From assembly GCF_000328705.1 (NCBI RefSeq), contig NC_019673.1, forward strand, positions 5,642,001-5,706,000: a DNA stretch of 64,000 nt, written 5' to 3'. Made by a program: the position numbers and the translations under genes. Under the pieces are notes generated by a model. That model did not search any database. It saw nothing but the letters and a program-made list of their open reading frames with translations, and was not told the DNA's origin. Below are positions 7,834 to 17,055 of this stretch, one piece after another. Position 1 is the first letter of the stretch, and each line of letters begins with the position of its first letter. Source of the stretch: Saccharothrix espanaensis DSM 44229 (GTDB lineage: Bacteria > Actinomycetota > Actinomycetes > Mycobacteriales > Pseudonocardiaceae).

Positions 7834-8693
7834 ACGTTCTCGTGCTGCGCGCGCTCGGGCTGGGCGACCTGCTGACCGCCGTACCGGCGCTGCGCGGCCT
7901 GCGGCGGGCGTTCCCGGCGGCGGTGATCACGCTGGCCGCGCCGGGGTGGCTGGCCGACGTGGTCGCGCGGATCGACGCGGTGGACCGGCACCTGCCGGTC
8001 GGCGAGTTGGAGCCGATCCCCTTGCGGGAGCCGGACCTGGCGGTCAACCTGCACGGTCGCGGGCCGCAGAGCACCGCCCTGCTGCGCGCGACCCGGCCGG
8101 GCCGGCTGATCGCCCTCGACGGCCGCGACGACGAGCGGCACGAGGTGCTGCGGTGGTGCGACCTGCTGGAGCGGCACGGGATCCCGTGCGACCCGGACGA
8201 CCTGCGGCTGCCCCCGGTGCCGCGCAACGACCACGTGGTGGTGCACCCCGGTGCGAGCCACGGCGCGCGGCGGTGGCCGGCCGACCGGTGGGCCGCGGTG
8301 GCCCGGGCGCTGGGTCCCGAGGTCGTCGTGACCGGCAGCACGGCGGAACGCCCGCTCGTCGAGTCGGTGGGCCGGCCGGCGATCGGCCCGCTCGGGGCGT
8401 TCCTCGACCTGGTCGGCGGCGCGCGGGTGCTGGTCTGCGGTGACACCGGCGCGGCGCACGTGGCCACCGCGTACGGCACGCCGTCGGTGGTGCTGTTCGG
8501 GCCGGTGTCCCCCGCTCTCTGGGGACCGCGGAACGGCCCTCACCGCGCCCTGTGGCACGCACGGCCCGGCGACACGTTCGCCGACCGGCCCGGTCCCGGG
8601 CTGCTGGAGATCGACGTGGCGGAAGTCCTGACCGCACTGGGAGGTGTGCCTTGGCGCGAATCGGTGTCATCGGAGCGGGCTACGTCGGCCTGA
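7830..8693 (+). CDS. Family 9 glycosyltransferase (heptosyltransferase-like)
   Basis: The 287-residue protein is a GT-B enzyme of family 9. VNVLVLRALGLGDLLTAVPALRGL is the characteristic N-terminus, and the C-terminal half has HPGASHGARRWPADRWAAVA, VVVTGSTAERPLVESV and the family hallmark VCGDTGAAHVATAYGTPSV with LFGPVSPALWGP. In Gram-negative bacteria this family transfers heptose from ADP-heptose to LPS core. A second family 9 enzyme is encoded at 15900-16889, and the heptose-activating genes lie between. It starts on a GTG overlapping the GT2 stop and its last 43 bases overlap the dehydrogenase gene. Confidence 0.9.
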   Translation: MNVLVLRALGLGDLLTAVPALRGLRRAFPAAVITLAAPGWLADVVARIDAVDRHLPVGELEPIPLREPDLAVNLHGRGPQSTALLRATRPGRLIALDGRDDERHEVLRWCDLLERHGIPCDPDDLRLPPVPRNDHVVVHPGASHGARRWPADRWAAVARALGPEVVVTGSTAERPLVESVGRPAIGPLGAFLDLVGGARVLVCGDTGAAHVATAYGTPSVVLFGPVSPALWGPRNGPHRALWHARPGDTFADRPGPGLLEIDVAEVLTALGGVPWRESVSSERATSA

Positions 8694-9910
8694 CGACGGC
8701 CGCGTGCTTCGCGGAACTGGGCCACGACGTGGTGTGCGCGGACGTGGACGAAACCAGGGTCCGGGCGTTGAACCGGGCCGAGATCAGCGCGCTGGAACCG
8801 GGGCTGACCGCCCTCGTGCAGCGCGGCCTGGCCACCGGGCGGCTGCGGTTCGTGCGCGGCAACCGGGAACCGCTGTCCGGCTCGGAGTTCGTGTTCCTGT
8901 GCGTGCCGACGCCGACCGGCGAGGACGGCGCGGCCGACCTCACCCAGGTGCGCTCCGTGCTGCGCGAGGCCGACCTGCTGCCGCCGGACTGCGTGCTGGT
9001 GCTGAAGTCGACCGTGCCGCCGGGCACGGCGGACGCGATCGCCGACTCGGTCGACGTGCCGGTGGTGTCCAACCCGGAGTTCCTGCGCGAGGGGCACGCG
9101 GTGGAGGACTTCCTGCGGCCGCAACGGATCGTGGTCGGCGGTCCGGCCGCGCGGCAGGTGTCGCGGCTCTACCGGGGGACCGAAGCCCCGGTCGTGGTCA
9201 CCTCGAACGTCGGCGCGGAACTGGTGAAGTACGCCAGCAACTGCTTCCTGGCCGTGAAGCTCTCCTACGTCAACTCGTTGGCGGAGCTGTGCGAGCAGGT
9301 GGGTGCCGACATCGCGGAGGTCACCTGCGCGATGGGCCTGGACGACCGGATCGGCACCGCGTTCCTCGACCCCGGCCCCGGCTGGGGCGGTTCGTGCCTG
9401 CCCAAGGACACGCGGGCACTGCTGGCCGCGGCAGGGGCGGCCCAGGTCGACTTCCCGTTGCTGTGCGCGGCGATCGACACCAACGAACACCAGCCCCGCC
9501 GCGTGGTGGCGAAGGTCCGTGACGCCGTCGGGTCGCTGGAGGGTACGCGGATCGCGTTGCTGGGGCTGGCTTTCAAGGCCGGCACGAACGACCTGCGGGA
9601 CTCCCCCGCGCTCGCCGTGGCCGGGTTGCTGGCGGCCGAGGGCGCGGACCTGGTGGCCTACGACCCGAGCGTGTCCGACGCGCCGGGGGTGGCGGTGGTC
9701 GACTCGGTGCGGGAGGCCGCCCTGGGCGCGCGGGCGCTGGTGGTGCTCACCGAGTGGCCGGAGTTCGCCGAACTGGACTGGCCCGCGCTGGTCCGCCGGA
9801 TGGCCACCCCGGTGATCGTGGACACCCGGAACCTGGTCCCGCCGGAGAAGGCGGTGGAAGCGGGCTTCCGGCTGGTGGCCACCGGTCGGCCGGTCCCGCC
9901 CGGCCCGTGA
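8651..9910 (+). CDS. UDP-glucose 6-dehydrogenase
   Basis: The 419-residue protein matches the UDP-glucose/GDP-mannose dehydrogenase family over full length: NAD-binding IGVIGAGYVGLTTAACFAE, LCVPTPTGEDG, KSTVPPGTAD, SNPEFLREGHAVEDF, the central helix ELVKYASNCFLAVKLSYVNS, and the catalytic cysteine (C249) in GWGGSCLPKDT. LLGLAFKAGTNDLRDSPAL begins the C-terminal UDP-binding domain. UDP-glucose is the likeliest substrate, giving UDP-glucuronate. The start is a rare TTG at 8651 preceded by GGGAGG, inside the end of the GT9 gene. It closes the plus arm and is followed by a strong hairpin. Confidence 0.9.
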   Translation: MARIGVIGAGYVGLTTAACFAELGHDVVCADVDETRVRALNRAEISALEPGLTALVQRGLATGRLRFVRGNREPLSGSEFVFLCVPTPTGEDGAADLTQVRSVLREADLLPPDCVLVLKSTVPPGTADAIADSVDVPVVSNPEFLREGHAVEDFLRPQRIVVGGPAARQVSRLYRGTEAPVVVTSNVGAELVKYASNCFLAVKLSYVNSLAELCEQVGADIAEVTCAMGLDDRIGTAFLDPGPGWGGSCLPKDTRALLAAAGAAQVDFPLLCAAIDTNEHQPRRVVAKVRDAVGSLEGTRIALLGLAFKAGTNDLRDSPALAVAGLLAAEGADLVAYDPSVSDAPGVAVVDSVREAALGARALVVLTEWPEFAELDWPALVRRMATPVIVDTRNLVPPEKAVEAGFRLVATGRPVPPGP

Positions 9911-9917
9911 CTCGCGA

Positions 9918-9948
9918 CGGCCCGGCCCGCTGAGCGCGGGCCGGGCCG
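9918..9948. terminator. Bidirectional hairpin between the two glycan arms
   Basis: A perfect 13-bp stem (CGGCCCGGCCCGC with its complement) encloses a 5-base loop. It lies between the stop codons of the convergent UDP-glucose dehydrogenase and aldehyde dehydrogenase genes and has no T-tract, as usual for GC-rich actinobacteria. Confidence 0.75.
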
Positions 9949-9975
9949 GTTGGGTAGAGGCCGACCAGGTCGGGG

Positions 9976-11226
9976 TCAGCCGGGTTGGCCCAGGTGCACG
10001 ACCTTCGTGGTGGTCATCTCGTCCAGCAGTTCCGGGCCGTAGCCGTAGCCGGTGCCCGACGCCCGGCGCGGTTGGGCCGCACCGCCGGGCGCGCCGCCGA
10101 AGACCGCGTTGACCTTCACCGTGCCGACGGGCAGCGCCCGCCACGCCCGCTGCGCGTGGGCCATCGAGGCGGTCAGGACCGTGGCGGCCAGGCCGTACTC
10201 GTCGGCGGCGGCCTCGTGCAGGGCCTGCTCGAACGACGGCACCAGGCGCACGGGGGCCACCGGCCCGAACGTCTCCTGCGTCCACACCCGCATGTCCGGG
10301 GTACAGCCGGTGAGCACGGTCGCCGGGTAGTGGCGTCCGTCCGGTTCACCGCCCACCAGGACCTCGGCCCCCGCCGCCACCGCCTCGGACACGTGGGCGT
10401 GGACCGCGTCGGCGTGGCGCTGGTCCACCAGCGGCTGCGGGTCCGCGTTCCACTCGCGGGCCAGGCCGCACAGGGCGTCGAGGAACGGCACGGCGATCGC
10501 CTCGTGCAGGTAGATCCGCTCGACCGAGGTGCACAGCTGGCCCGCGTTGGTGAACGCGCCGAGCGCCGCCTGCCCCGCCGCCCACGCGGGGTCGACGTCC
10601 GCGTCGACCACCAGCGGGTCGTTGCCGCCGTTCTCCAGCAGCAGCTTGGCGCGGGAACCGCCGGCGATCGCCCGGCCGGTCGCCGTCGACCCGACGTGCG
10701 CCACCACGTCCACGCCGGGGTCGGCGGCGAGCGCCGCGCCGACCTCGCCGCCACCGTCCACGGTTTGCAGCACGTCCGGCGGGAAGTGCGCCGCCAGCAC
10801 CTCGCCGAGCAGCCGGCCCGTCCTCGGGCACCGCTCACTCGGCTTGTGCACGACCGCGTTGCCGGTGACCAGCGCCGCGCCCAGCAGGCCGCAGGCGATG
10901 GCGACCGGGTCGTTCCACGGCGTGAGCGCCACCACCACGCCGCGCGGTTCGGGGATCATGAAGTCGGCCGCGCCGGCGGAGCCGTGCAGCGACCGGCCCC
11001 GGTGGACCGGGCCCAGCTCGGCGTACTGCGCCAGCGTGCCGGCTCCCGCCAGCACCCCCTCGCGCCCGGACTCGAACGGCCGCCCGGTCTCCTCCTCCAG
11101 CACCTTCGCCAGCTCGTCGGCCCGGTCCCGGACCGCGGCCGCGGCGGCGCTCAGGGCGGCCCCGCGCTCGGCCGCCGGCGTCGCACCCCAGGACGGCTGG
11201 GCTTCCCGTGCGTTGCGCACGCTCAT
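9976..11226 (-). CDS. Aldehyde dehydrogenase family protein
   Basis: The 416-residue protein has the NAD(P)-dependent aldehyde dehydrogenase fold. ALTPWNDPVAIACGLLGAALVTGNAVVHKPSE binds cofactor; the general base is E198 in KLLLENGGNDP, and the nucleophile is C232 in TNAGQLCTSVERIY. The motif VWTQETFGPVAPV lies near the C-terminus. It is about 60 residues shorter than usual, the loss being at the N-terminus. It ends the minus-strand arm, 64 bases after the SDR stop, and probably belongs to the same operon. Oxidation of a sugar-derived or other aldehyde in the glycan pathway is inferred only from position; a general detoxifying role is equally possible. Confidence 0.85.
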   Translation of the reverse strand: MSVRNAREAQPSWGATPAAERGAALSAAAAAVRDRADELAKVLEEETGRPFESGREGVLAGAGTLAQYAELGPVHRGRSLHGSAGAADFMIPEPRGVVVALTPWNDPVAIACGLLGAALVTGNAVVHKPSERCPRTGRLLGEVLAAHFPPDVLQTVDGGGEVGAALAADPGVDVVAHVGSTATGRAIAGGSRAKLLLENGGNDPLVVDADVDPAWAAGQAALGAFTNAGQLCTSVERIYLHEAIAVPFLDALCGLAREWNADPQPLVDQRHADAVHAHVSEAVAAGAEVLVGGEPDGRHYPATVLTGCTPDMRVWTQETFGPVAPVRLVPSFEQALHEAAADEYGLAATVLTASMAHAQRAWRALPVGTVKVNAVFGGAPGGAAQPRRASGTGYGYGPELLDEMTTTKVVHLGQPG

Positions 11227-11290
11227 CTACGCTCCTCATCGCCAGACGTGGGTTCGCACGACGACCACGACGGCCGCGTGCCGGTTCTCG

Positions 11291-11971
11291 CTACGGCCAA
11301 GAGCCTTCCTCCGCGTGGGCGACCACCAGTTCGCGGATCTCGCACCCCGCCGGTTGCCGCAGGGCGAAGACGATGGCGTCGGCGACCCGCTCGGGCGGGT
11401 TGAGCCGGCTGTCGTCGGGCGGCCGGTACTGCTCCGCGCGGTCGTCGAAGAAGTGCGTGCGCATCCCGCCCGGGATCACCAGGGTCACCCCGGTGCGGCC
11501 GGCGGTCTCGGCGGCCAGCGCGCGGGTGAAGCCGACCACGCCGAACTTGGAGGCGCAGTAGGCCGTCGCGTCGCTGACCGCCTTGAGCCCCAACGTGGAC
11601 GCGATCGTGACGACCCGGCCGCCGTCGAGGTGCGGCAGCGCCGCGCGCACCACCGCGGCGGTGCCGAGCAGGTTGACCAGGACCACCCGGTCCCAGTCCG
11701 CCCCGGGGACGTCGACCAGCCGGCCGCAGGCGTCGGTCCCGGCGGCCGTGACGACCGCGCTCAGCCCGCCGTTGCGGGCGACGATCGCCTCCACCGCGCT
11801 CTCCGCGGCCCGGGTGTCGGACAGGTCGACCGATTCGAAGTCGGCCACCTCGTCCGACGCCGGGGCCGCCTTGTCGAGCACGAGCGGTGTGCCGCCCAGT
11901 TCCCGCACGGCGTGCACCACCGCCGCGCCCAAGCCGGACGCACCTCCGGTCACCAGCACGTTCCCCACCAT
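11291..11971 (-). CDS. Short-chain dehydrogenase/reductase in the heptose operon
   Basis: The 226-residue classical SDR has NVLVTGGASGLGAAVV for NAD(P) binding, S125 in TIASTLG, and Y138/K142 in TAYCASKFG. The active-site set is therefore complete. RMRTHFF and the loop after it match SDRs that act on small polar substrates; the exact substrate is not evident. ATG 11971 shares its last base with the stop codon of the HldE-like gene, so the two are coupled. Its place between HldE and the aldehyde dehydrogenase suggests modification of the heptose or of another sugar of the same glycan. Confidence 0.85.
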   Translation of the reverse strand: MVGNVLVTGGASGLGAAVVHAVRELGGTPLVLDKAAPASDEVADFESVDLSDTRAAESAVEAIVARNGGLSAVVTAAGTDACGRLVDVPGADWDRVVLVNLLGTAAVVRAALPHLDGGRVVTIASTLGLKAVSDATAYCASKFGVVGFTRALAAETAGRTGVTLVIPGGMRTHFFDDRAEQYRPPDDSRLNPPERVADAIVFALRQPAGCEIRELVVAHAEEGSWP

Positions 11972-13248
11972 CAGGCCCTCCTCGTCAAGATCCCGGTCGT
12001 CGACCGGCCCCGGTGGTAGGGCACCACCACGGTCCGGCCTCCCCAGCCGCGCACCAGCTCCGCCTCCGGCAGGGACTCGGCGGAGTAGTCCCCGCCCTTG
12101 ACCCACACGTCCGGTCGCAGTTCGGCCAGCACCCGTTCCGGGGTGTCCTCGTCGAACACCAGCACGTCGTCCACGCAGTCCAAGGCGCGCAACAGCTCCG
12201 CGCGGTCGTCCTGGCCGGTCACCGGGCGCTCCGGCCCCTTGAGCCGGCGCACCGAGGCGTCGGAGTTCAGGCACACCACCAGGCAGTCGCCCAACGCCCG
12301 CGCCGCCGCGAGAGTGCGGACGTGGCCCGCGTGCAGCAGGTCGAAACACCCTCCCGTCGCCACCACGACACCGCCGCGCGCCCGCACCGAGTCCACTGTG
12401 GACTCGGCCCGGTGGAGCCCGGACACGCCGCCGCGCGCCAGGAAGTCGGCCGCCGCGGCAACCGCCGCCACCACGGCGTCGTCCGGCGCGGAGCCGTTCG
12501 CCAAGCGCGCGGCGGCGGTCACCGCGAACCGGTCGCCGGCACCGCACGGGTCGGTCGCCGTGATCGCCGGGGCGGGCACCACGACGGGTGCGTCGCCCTG
12601 GTGCAGCAACGCGCCGGCACGCCCCATCGTCACGACGACCGCACGGGCGCGCCACCGTCCTCGCAGCAGCTCGGCGGCGGCGTACGGGTCGGAGGTGTCC
12701 GCGAACGCCGACGCCTCCGCCAGGTTCGGCGTGACCAGCCGGGCGTCGGGCACCGGGGCCGGGCCGCGCGGGTGCGGGTCCCACACCACGGGCCGCCGGC
12801 CCAGCACCGACCGCAGCCGCTCGTCGCGCGCCAGCCCCCGCCCGTAGTCCGAGACCAGCACCAGGTCGGCCGCCAGCACGGCGTCGAGCATCTCGTCGGT
12901 CACCTCGGGCGTGCCGGGGCCACCGCCCCGGTCGACCCGGGCCACCGACGTGCCGGCGCTGCGCAGCCTGGTCTTGACCGGGGTGGGCGCGGTGGAGCCG
13001 CCCAGCACCGCGGGCACCGCGAGCAGGCCGCGCAACCGCGTGCCGTCCTCGTCGTCGGCGACGGCGCTGACCAGCGTCACGTCCAGACCGTCGGCGTGGG
13101 CGAAGGCCGCCGCGAGCGCCGCGCCGCCGGCCCTGGCACGTTCGGCGGTCACGTCCAGCACCGGCGCGGGCGCGTCCGGGCAGACCCGCTCCACGACGCC
13201 CTCCACGTCGACGTCGAGCAGCGAATCCCCCACCACGACCAGCTTCAC
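11971..13248 (-). CDS. hldE: Bifunctional heptose-7-phosphate kinase / heptose-1-phosphate nucleotidyltransferase (HldE-like)
   Basis: Two domains are fused as in HldE/RfaE. Residues about 1-275 are a PfkB/ribokinase-type sugar kinase with the ATP/anion-hole motif TDPCGAGDRFA and catalytic Asp near 239. Residues about 290-425 are a nucleotidyltransferase: ATGGCFDLLHAGHVRTL holds the HxGH motif at 306-309, followed by LNSDASVRRLKGPERPV and VKGGDYSAESLPE. The enzyme should phosphorylate D-glycero-D-manno-heptose 7-phosphate at C1 and, after GmhB removes the 7-phosphate, attach AMP to give ADP-heptose. The start is GTG, overlapping the GmhA-like stop by four bases. The symbol is given by domain architecture; sugar and nucleotide are not proven. 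Confidence 0.87.
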   Translation of the reverse strand: MKLVVVGDSLLDVDVEGVVERVCPDAPAPVLDVTAERARAGGAALAAAFAHADGLDVTLVSAVADDEDGTRLRGLLAVPAVLGGSTAPTPVKTRLRSAGTSVARVDRGGGPGTPEVTDEMLDAVLAADLVLVSDYGRGLARDERLRSVLGRRPVVWDPHPRGPAPVPDARLVTPNLAEASAFADTSDPYAAAELLRGRWRARAVVVTMGRAGALLHQGDAPVVVPAPAITATDPCGAGDRFAVTAAARLANGSAPDDAVVAAVAAAADFLARGGVSGLHRAESTVDSVRARGGVVVATGGCFDLLHAGHVRTLAAARALGDCLVVCLNSDASVRRLKGPERPVTGQDDRAELLRALDCVDDVLVFDEDTPERVLAELRPDVWVKGGDYSAESLPEAELVRGWGGRTVVVPYHRGRSTTGILTRRA

Positions 13249-13820
13249 GACACCCTCCGCCGCACGGTCGGCAGCGCCGCCTCGAACGCCTCGCACAGCG
13301 CGTGCACGGCGACCAGTTGCGCCTCCTGGACGTGGCACGCGGCACCGGGCAGCGCCAGCACGTCGTCGGCCAGGTCCGCGAGCGGGTTGGGCGCCGGTCC
13401 GGTCGACGCCCAGACCAGCGCGCCCGCCTCCCGCCCGGCCTCGGCGGCGCGCAGCAGGTTCGGGCTGCGGCCGCTGGTGGACAGCAGCACCAGCACGTCG
13501 CCGGGGCGGGCGTGCGCGCTCACCTGCCGGGCGAAGACCTCCTGGTAGCCGTAGTCGTTGCCGATGGCGGTCACGCTGGAGGACTCGGCGCACAGCGCTA
13601 TCGCCGAGAACGCGGCCCGGTCGTCCCGGTAGCGGCCGACCAGCTCGGCGGTCAGGTGCTGCGCCTCGGCCGCCGAGCCGCCGTTGCCGGCCGCCAGCAG
13701 TCGCGCGCCGCCGGTCAGCCGGTGGGCCAGGGTCGCGCCCCAGCGGGTGATGCGCGGGGCCTGCGCCCGCAGGCCGGCCAGCGACTCCCCCAGCCCGTCC
13801 AAGTGCTTCTCCACGCTCAC
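13245..13820 (-). CDS. gmhA: Phosphoheptose isomerase-like SIS protein (GmhA-like)
   Basis: The 191-residue protein is one SIS domain of the GmhA/DiaA type. [24 protein letters not shown] and [14 protein letters not shown] form the sugar-phosphate pocket; [16 protein letters not shown] and [17 protein letters not shown] supply the acid and base region. GmhA isomerises sedoheptulose 7-phosphate to D-glycero-D-manno-heptose 7-phosphate, the first step towards ADP-heptose. Adjacent HldE-like and nearby GmhB genes favour this over the DiaA replication role. GTG 13820 overlaps the GT4 stop and its own stop overlaps the HldE start, so it is embedded in a coupled operon. Confidence 0.87.
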   Translation of the reverse strand: MSVEKHLDGLGESLAGLRAQAPRITRWGATLAHRLTGGARLLAAGNGGSAAEAQHLTAELVGRYRDDRAAFSAIALCAESSSVTAIGNDYGYQEVFARQVSAHARPGDVLVLLSTSGRSPNLLRAAEAGREAGALVWASTGPAPNPLADLADDVLALPGAACHVQEAQLVAVHALCEAFEAALPTVRRRVS

Positions 13821-15031
13821 AGCGCACCTCCGACGGCCAGGTCGACCGGCTTGCCCGCACCGGCCCGCAGGTAGGCGCGGACGGTGTCGCGGGCGATCCG
13901 GTCCCACGAGTACCGCGCCGCGACCCGGTCGGTGCCGGCGGTGCCGTACGCCTCCCGGCGGCCCGGGTCGCGCAGCAGCGAGTTCAACGCCGCGACCAGC
14001 GCCCGCCGGTCGCGCGGGGGCACGAGCACGCCGGTGACGCCGTCGACGACGGTGTCGGTCAGCCCGCCCACGGCGGTGGCCACCACGGGCACCCCGCACG
14101 CCATCGCTTCCAGCGGCACGATCCCGAATGGCTCGTACCAGGGCACGCAAGCCACGACGTCCGCCGACCGCAGCAGCGCCGGCATCTCCTCCCGCGACAC
14201 CCGCCCGACCAGGGACACGCGGTCACGGACCCCGCAGCGCTCGGCGTGCGCGAGCAGCCGCTGCGCCTCCGAGTCGGCGCGCAGCAGCGACGCCTCGGGA
14301 CCACCGGCGATCACCAGGTCGGTGTCCGGCACCGACCGCAGCGCCTCGATCAGGTCACCGAACCCCTTGCGGGGCACCAGCCTGCCGATCGAGACGATCC
14401 GCCGGCGGGATGTCCCGGGGCGGAACCCGGCCGGGGTGAACAGGGTCTGGTCGACCCCGCAGGGCACGACCGACACCCTGGACCTCGGCACGCCCATCCG
14501 GGCCAGTTCGGTCACCTCGTCGGCGCAGGTGGCCAGCACCCGGTCCACGTCGCGCCCGATCGCCCGCTCCACGCCGAGCCGCTCCGGCGGGCTGGTGTCG
14601 GCCGCGCCCTGGTGCCGGCGCTTGACCGCGCCCAGCGCGTGGAAGGTCTGCACCACCGGGATCCCGACCGTCCGCCCCGCCGACAGCGAGACCACGCCGG
14701 ACATCCAGAAGTGCCCGTGCACGACGTCCGGTGGGTCGGGGGCCCAGTCGTCGGCCAGGAAGCGGGCGAAATCGCCGAGGTAGGGCACCAGGTCGTCCTT
14801 GGGCACCCGGCGCGGTGGCCCGGCGGGCACGTGCACGACCTCGTACCCGTCGTCCGAGAGCACCCGTTCCGGCTGGTCCGGCGCGTACCGGCGGGTGTAG
14901 ACGACGACTTCGTGGCGCAGCCGGGCCAGCGCCGCCGACAGCGCGGCCACGTGCACGTTCTGGCCTCCCGCGTCCACCTCGCCGAGCGCCGCCAGGGGAC
15001 TGGCGTGCTCGGACACCATCGCGATCCTCAT
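13817..15031 (-). CDS. Family 4 glycosyltransferase (sucrose-synthase-like group)
   Basis: The 404-residue GT-B enzyme begins [28 protein letters not shown], with the glycine-rich acceptor loop, and has [25 protein letters not shown] and the donor-binding [18 protein letters not shown] (R217, K222). The EX7E motif is intact (E300 and E308 in [16 protein letters not shown]). It is a retaining nucleotide-sugar transferase acting at the cytoplasmic membrane. It overlaps both neighbours by four bases. A divergent paralogue at 31394-32410 lacks these residues, which makes this the useful reference copy. Confidence 0.9.
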   Translation of the reverse strand: MRIAMVSEHASPLAALGEVDAGGQNVHVAALSAALARLRHEVVVYTRRYAPDQPERVLSDDGYEVVHVPAGPPRRVPKDDLVPYLGDFARFLADDWAPDPPDVVHGHFWMSGVVSLSAGRTVGIPVVQTFHALGAVKRRHQGAADTSPPERLGVERAIGRDVDRVLATCADEVTELARMGVPRSRVSVVPCGVDQTLFTPAGFRPGTSRRRIVSIGRLVPRKGFGDLIEALRSVPDTDLVIAGGPEASLLRADSEAQRLLAHAERCGVRDRVSLVGRVSREEMPALLRSADVVACVPWYEPFGIVPLEAMACGVPVVATAVGGLTDTVVDGVTGVLVPPRDRRALVAALNSLLRDPGRREAYGTAGTDRVAARYSWDRIARDTVRAYLRAGAGKPVDLAVGGAL

Positions 15032-15903
15032 CCGCTCACCTCCGTCAAGATCCCGTCCCAGTCGCCCAGGAACGCGTCGATCCCGTAGTGGGCCAGGGCG
15101 AACTCCCTCGCCCGCGCGCCCCTTTCGCGGGCCAGCGCCGGATCCGCCACCAGTTCGGCGACGCCGCGCACCAGCTCGTCCACGTCGGTCGAGACCACGC
15201 CCGCGTCCGGCGGCACCGCGCGCGGCACCTCCGTGCAACCCAGCGCCACGACCGGCATCCCCAGGTGCATGGCCTCGATCAGCGACAGCCCCAGCGACGT
15301 CCACCGCATCGGGTGGACGTAGACCCGCCGCCGGGCCAGTTCCCGGTGCAGCACCGGGAGGTCGTGGTCGCCCAGGCCCCACGGCAGCCGCTCGGTGCCC
15401 ATCCCGAACACGTCCAGCGGGGCGGCGTCGGCGAACCTCGGCAGCAGGTCGGTGCCGACCACCCGTCCCCGGCGGACCGGCTCGTTCACCACGACCGCGG
15501 CCCGCGCGAGCTCGCCGGTGTAGAGCGGGCCGGGGTCGACCACGCCGTGCTCGACGACCACGGTCCTGGTGGTGCCGCAGTCCCACATCAGGCGGTTGAA
15601 GTGGGTGACGTGGACGATCAGGTCCACCCGGTCCGCGACCGGGTGCGGCAGGTTCGGCCGCGCCGGCGTGTTGTGCTCCAGGTAGACGACCGGCACGCCG
15701 CCCGGCACCCGGTCGAGCTGGTCGGCCTCCTGCACGACGGCAACGTCCGCCCGCACGTCGGCCAGGTCGACCTCCCGGGCGCGGGGCCACTGGCGACCGA
15801 GCAGGCCCTTGCCGTCCGGCGGCCCGACGATCAGGTAGTCGTGCGCGCCTTGGACGAACGCGTGCGTCCACGACCCGTGCACGTGCCACAGCAACACTTT
15901 CAC
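15028..15903 (-). CDS. Family 4-like glycosyltransferase
   Basis: The 291-residue protein starts [24 protein letters not shown]. Its C-terminal half is a GT-B nucleotide-binding domain with [40 protein letters not shown], where the usual EX7E first glutamate is replaced by Thr/Ser ([10 protein letters not shown]) but the second is kept. [11 protein letters not shown] and [13 protein letters not shown] are also found in actinobacterial heptose-cluster transferases. It is coupled to the GT9 gene upstream (GTGA) and to the GT4 downstream (ATGA). It presumably adds one sugar of the same glycan; donor unknown. Confidence 0.8.
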   Translation of the reverse strand: MKVLLWHVHGSWTHAFVQGAHDYLIVGPPDGKGLLGRQWPRAREVDLADVRADVAVVQEADQLDRVPGGVPVVYLEHNTPARPNLPHPVADRVDLIVHVTHFNRLMWDCGTTRTVVVEHGVVDPGPLYTGELARAAVVVNEPVRRGRVVGTDLLPRFADAAPLDVFGMGTERLPWGLGDHDLPVLHRELARRRVYVHPMRWTSLGLSLIEAMHLGMPVVALGCTEVPRAVPPDAGVVSTDVDELVRGVAELVADPALARERGARAREFALAHYGIDAFLGDWDGILTEVSG

Positions 15904-16889
15904 GCCCGCACTCCTGTCAACTCGGTCACGACGGCCACGACCTCGGCCGGGGTCACGTCGTCCAAGCACGGGTGGCCCGGCACCGGGCACTCCCGCGCCC
16001 TGGTGTCGCGGCACGGCGCGCTCTGGTCGCCGAGCAGCACGTGCCGCCCGTGGGGCGCCCACCTGGCGGCCGGCACGACCGGCGCGAACAGCGACACCAC
16101 GGGCGTGCCCACGGCGACGGCCAGGTGCGCCGGCCCGGTGTTGCCGACCACCACGGCGTCCGCACCCCGCAGTACGCCGGCGAGTTCGGCGAACGTCGTG
16201 CGCCCGCCCAGGTCCACCCCGTGCGCTCCGGCGACCCGCGCGGTCAACGCCGTCTCGCCCGGTCCGCCGGTCACCAGCACGCGGTGACCGGCCTCGGTCA
16301 ACGCCCGCACGGCCTGGGCGCACCGGTCCGGCGACCACGTGCGCGCGGGTACGGACGCTCCGGGGTGCACCACCAGGTAAGGCCCAGGAAAGGGTGGTTC
16401 CGGTGCGTCCACCCGCAGCCGGCCGTCGTCGCCGGGCGGAAGCTCGAACCCGGCGGCCCGCGCCACGGACAGCGCCCGGTCGGCCTCCGGCACGTCGGGG
16501 TCGTCCCGCAGCCGCACGTCCAGCAGGGAACCGGCGTAGTCGACCGACCGCGCCACGACCTTCGGCACGCCCGCCAGCTTGAGCAGCAGCGCGAGCGGCA
16601 ACGGGCTCTGGTGAAACGAGGTCAGCACCAGCGCCACGTCGACGCGCAGCTCCGCCAACACCGGCAGCAGCGCTTCGACGTCGGCCGGCGAGAACTCCCC
16701 GGCGGGGTGGGCGATCCACGGGCAGTGCCAGTGGACGACCCGGTCGACGCCGGGCAGCAGCGCGGCGGCGCGCCGGCCGTTCGGTCCACAAAGGACCACG
16801 ACCTCACCGGACGCCGCCGCGGCGCGAACCGCCGGTCCCGCCAGCAACACGTCACCGTCGTTGTCCAGCCGGGCGACCAGGGTCCTCAT
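15900..16889 (-). CDS. Family 9 glycosyltransferase (heptosyltransferase-like), first gene of minus arm
   Basis: This 329-residue protein carries [65 protein letters not shown] and the family signature [32 protein letters not shown]. The N-terminal [11 protein letters not shown] replaces the usual GDxLLTTP, as is common in actinobacterial members. A cysteine-containing end ([21 protein letters not shown]) is also typical of family 9. With HldE, GmhA and GmhB encoded nearby, ADP-heptose is the likely donor. It leads a seven-gene operon running to 9976. Confidence 0.9.
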   Translation of the reverse strand: MRTLVARLDNDGDVLLAGPAVRAAAASGEVVVLCGPNGRRAAALLPGVDRVVHWHCPWIAHPAGEFSPADVEALLPVLAELRVDVALVLTSFHQSPLPLALLLKLAGVPKVVARSVDYAGSLLDVRLRDDPDVPEADRALSVARAAGFELPPGDDGRLRVDAPEPPFPGPYLVVHPGASVPARTWSPDRCAQAVRALTEAGHRVLVTGGPGETALTARVAGAHGVDLGGRTTFAELAGVLRGADAVVVGNTGPAHLAVAVGTPVVSLFAPVVPAARWAPHGRHVLLGDQSAPCRDTRARECPVPGHPCLDDVTPAEVVAVVTELTGVRA

Positions 16890-16945
16890 CGGAACACCTT
16901 GGGCATGTACTCCACACAGGAGTGTTAGCCACGAATCCGACGAAC

Positions 16946-16967
16946 AAACGCTTCGGGAGAAGCGTTT
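16946..16967. promoter_or_regulatory. Inverted repeat between divergent glycan promoters
   Basis: A perfect 9-bp stem (AAACGCTTC and complement) surrounds a GGGA loop in the 166-bp gap between the divergent GT9 (start 16889) and GmhB (start 17056) genes. It lies away from both start codons and could be an operator. It is the most AT-rich part of this gap. Confidence 0.4.
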
Positions 16968-17021
16968 CTCCTACTGACCGGTAACCCCCCGGTGGCGAGG
17001 GAAATTCACCCGCTCACCGTG

Positions 17022-17046
17022 GTTTGAACCGCTTTGAACTGGATAG
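17022..17046 (+). promoter_or_regulatory. Variant SigB/SigF-type promoter of gmhB
   Basis: GTTT, 15 bases, GGATAG, one base from the GGGTAG hexamer. The hexamer ends 9 nt before GTG 17056, the same leaderless geometry seen at seven other genes here, and no Shine-Dalgarno is visible. Confidence 0.4.
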
Positions 17047-17055
17047 GTCCCTCTG

